Made by a program: the position numbers and the translations under genes | In this document: positions 1 through 64,000 of the stretch, piece after piece | Position numbering within the stretch: position 1 is the stretch's first letter | How the letters are laid out: each line of letters begins with the position of its first letter | Assembly (NCBI GenBank): GCA_054601695.1 | Contig: BAAHQB010000013.1 | Span: 1,426,001-1,490,000, forward strand | DNA from: Amorphochlora amoebiformis | Lineage: Eukaryota > Cercozoa > Chlorarachniophyceae | Length of the DNA: 64,000 bases | Reading direction: 5' to 3' | The notes under the pieces: generated by a model | The model's input: the letters and a program-made list of their open reading frames with translations, nothing else | Told to the model about the DNA's origin: nothing | Database searches by the model: none

Positions 1-99
1 TATAATATACATTACAGATTTAATTATATACATGTAATATAAAAATATGAGATATAATGCATGTGTTGGTGTGTGCATATATCTTGTATATTATATATA

Positions 100-140
<41 letters not shown>

Positions 141-500
141 GTATATATATACATAATATACGTTAAGACATGTATACATATGTATATTATATATATATAT
201 ATATATACATGATACATGTATACGTAATTATAAAATCCCGGATTATAGCCCGTGGCTATGATCATAAGTTATTACCACTAGTATCATGCAACTTCATACG
301 TGGTATGATGACAATTGTACATGAACTATAAATACATGAACTTGAACGTTAACATTATGATACACGTTGAACTATTTTGAAGTTCAATGACATATATGAT
401 TCACGTTGTATGATGTAACAATAGATTCTAGATGAACAGATATCATGTGTAGTCATGATCTAATTAGACTATATATATATACATGTGTAACTTATAACAT

Positions 501-564
<64 letters not shown>

Positions 565-572
565 GTATAATA

Positions 573-623
<51 letters not shown>

Positions 624-679
624 ATACTCATATATATATAGAAATACACACACACACACACACATGTATAAATACATAC

Positions 680-713
<34 letters not shown>

Positions 714-990
714 GTATATATTTATATATATGTATTATAGTTCTAATACATACCCGGTAGTGTACATAGACGTTTGTTTGTATTTCAATGATCATAGTAT
801 TTTTACATATCAGTGCGTTGTTGACGTATCCATATTAGCCAGCCTAGTCTATACTAAATACCGGCCCATTATCGGGAAACTATAGTGAATCTATAGTGAA
901 TTCATCGATCCAGGTAGTAAATAGCGCTGCTTGAAGATCGACATAGACTAGTAGGAGCAAACAAGGATCAGAGTGAAGCATACATTGGAG
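1..990. other. TA-rich flank beyond the 3' end of the RRM gene
   Basis: No gene seen. The stretch mixes TA arrays (about 95-150, 190-205, 500-620, 680-735) and a short CA run near 650 with unique sequence at 230-470 and 740-990. The unique parts show no open frame with splice-site support on either strand. It lies downstream of the minus-strand stop codon at 991-993, so it should contain the 3' UTR and polyadenylation site of that gene. I found no clear AATAAA signal on the minus strand close to the stop. Confidence 0.5.
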
Positions 991-11578
<10,588 letters not shown>

Positions 11579-12242
11579 CTGGGGCGCTGCCGTTGACCAT
11601 GGCAGCCCTGGGCTGGGGGATACGGAGAAGGGAGGAAAATCGGAGCGAAGACGTAGTGTAGTCACGTGGAGAGGTTGGAAGAGAAGGATGATGGGGGCGA
11701 TGAGGGCAACCACAAGGCCGTTCGGACATTTCCGGTCTCCTGAGGGACGAAAGAAGTTTAAACAGCGGGAATGGAAGAAATATTTATAATATTCATTTAC
11801 GAGGACGTTTGTGGAGCGTATAGCTCGCCATGATGGAATCCGTCGTCATAAGAGTGCCTCGGAAGCAGTGGATGACGGGTTGAACGTCCAGGTTCTCAAT
11901 ACCGACTTTTTATTTACAGCTTATGTCAAACCCATCGACGGAGAATTCCTCAAAAGGTTAATTTCGCGGTGGAGTAAATCTCCGAGTGGCGGCGTGAAGC
12001 AGGTCCGCCGCCCCACCCATCTTTAGCCCCTCCTTGATAGCCTGAGATATCATTTTGGGTCCCTCTCCTCCAATGATATAGAAATCGTAGGCTACCTAGT
12101 GTAGAATAGTAGGAAGGGAATGGGATACGTGAGGGGGCCTAGGGGACACGAATGGCAGTCTATGGAATCGCGGATGGGGAGTGGTTATCATTATCTCGAT
12201 TCAACTCCCTAATAATGGGCATTCTTTGTTTTAGCATAGAAG
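11579..12242. other. Head-to-head spacer between the RRM gene and eL30
   Basis: Mostly unique, TA-free DNA between two divergently transcribed genes, so it probably holds both promoters. On the plus strand a frame at 11811-12026 reads GLNVQVLNTDFLFTAYVKPI and could be a coding exon, but no upstream partner was found. On the minus strand the frame of RRM-gene exon 1 stays open upstream to about 11713, so the protein could start earlier. No TATA box was picked with confidence. Confidence 0.4.
12059..12072 (+). promoter_or_regulatory. Possible 5'-TOP-like pyrimidine run of eL30
   Basis: The run TCCCTCTCCTCC lies about 170 bases upstream of the eL30 start codon. Ribosomal protein mRNAs in animals typically begin with a C followed by a pyrimidine run. 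A TTTTAG|CATAGAAG acceptor-like site just before the ATG would fit a 5'-UTR intron. This is inference from position only. Confidence 0.25.
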
Positions 12243-12869
12243 ATGTCCGCCAACAAAAAGGGAAAGAAGCAAATGGAATCCATCAACTCGCGCCTGGCGC
12301 TTGTGATGAAGTCCGGAAAGTACGTCATGGGTTACAAGCAGACACTTAAGACTCTACGCACCGGAAAAGGTAGCCCAGTCCTTGCATTCCCAACCGTGAT
12401 GTCACGCATTTTTTCTGCTTTCAGCCTGGCTTATTATCATCTCTAAGAACTGCCCTCCGCTTAAGCGCTCTGAGATTGAGTACTACGCTATGCTTGCGCA
12501 GACAGGCGTCCATCACTACACTGGAAGTATGTGCAACCACTACAATATTTCTTTTTCAAGGATGAGTAGTTGACATAGTTTGTCGGGTTATCTGGATTGG
12601 TAATTGCACCAGCCTGGATCTTAATTTTAAACCTCCTTCCTCAGACAACATTGAGCTGGGTACCGCCTGCGGTAAGTATTTCCGCGTTAGCTGCCTGAGC
12701 ATCACCAACCCAGGTACGTCGTATTCCCCCTTTGTTTTCCCAAAACATGTGCTGTCTGAGAAGGGTTTATCGTGGGATAGCATAAACCTGGAGACATCCT
12801 GACTTTGTTGTTTTATGTTCAGGTGACTCGGATATCATCATGCCTAAGGACGAGGGCAAGCGCGAATAG
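12243..12869 (+). CDS. RPL30: 60S ribosomal protein eL30 (four exons, complete)
   Basis: Exons 12243-12369, 12425-12526, 12645-12713 and 12823-12869 give 114 residues, within the normal eL30 range. The product opens [20 protein letters not shown], then [19 protein letters not shown]; exon 2 gives [19 protein letters not shown], exon 3 [20 protein letters not shown] and exon 4 [15 protein letters not shown] before TAG. These are the family hallmarks along the whole length. eL30 is a small L7Ae-fold protein of the large ribosomal subunit that contacts 5.8S/25-28S rRNA and an intersubunit bridge. All introns are GT-AG, short (55-118 bases), and unlike those of the neighbours contain no TA array. 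The residues after KTLRTGK (AWLIIISKN) are slightly divergent from the usual AKL. The Lys/Glu-rich tail MPKDEGKRE matches the usual short tail in length. Confidence 0.97.

Positions 12870-64000
<51,131 letters not shown>

Overview
This is nuclear DNA of a eukaryote whose introns and spacers are made largely of (TA)n microsatellites. By my count, spliced coding exons cover only about 9 kb of the 64 kb. Most long open frames in the window are [10 protein letters not shown] translations of TA repeats and are not genes. The organism cannot be named. Spliceosomal introns, eukaryotic ribosomal protein eL30, a non-LTR retrotransposon of the kind common in animals, a tRNA-derived SINE family and degenerate TTAGGG-like DNA together suggest an animal or a close relative. 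I hold that only as a weak inference.

Layout. (1) 991-11578, minus strand: an 18-exon gene model for a protein of about 475 residues with one RNA recognition motif in its middle. Splice phases agree across all 17 junctions, although a few exons are uncertain. (2) 11579-12242: a head-to-head spacer, probably the shared promoter region. (3) 12243-12869, plus strand: a complete four-exon gene for ribosomal protein eL30 (114 residues), the firmest call in the window. (4) 12870-14607: TA-rich spacer. (5) 14608 to the right edge, plus strand: one giant gene. I can chain 96 short exons (18-438 nt, mostly 40-100 nt) in a single reading frame, giving about 7.0 kb of coding sequence (>2,300 residues) over 49 kb and still open at base 64000. 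Its first 600 or so residues are acidic and low-complexity, with a 22-residue repeat; the rest looks like a long mostly helical protein. I cannot assign its function firmly.

Mobile DNA. One intron of the giant gene (33760-35516) holds an internally deleted non-LTR retrotransposon: an intact-looking APE-type endonuclease domain joined almost directly to a C-terminal C2H2 zinc finger, with the reverse transcriptase missing. Three divergent copies of one SINE-like family lie at 30539-30815, 45396-45655 and 53410-53755.

Most unusual pattern. In at least ten places a fragment of an exon, often with its splice site, is repeated nearby, and the copies are usually separated by TA arrays. This suggests that the TA arrays repeatedly copy adjacent exon edges. 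Some copies keep mostly synonymous changes or a working reading phase, so they may act as alternative exons; others are clearly decayed. In many introns the TA array also abuts the splice sites (GTATAT donors, TATATAG acceptors).
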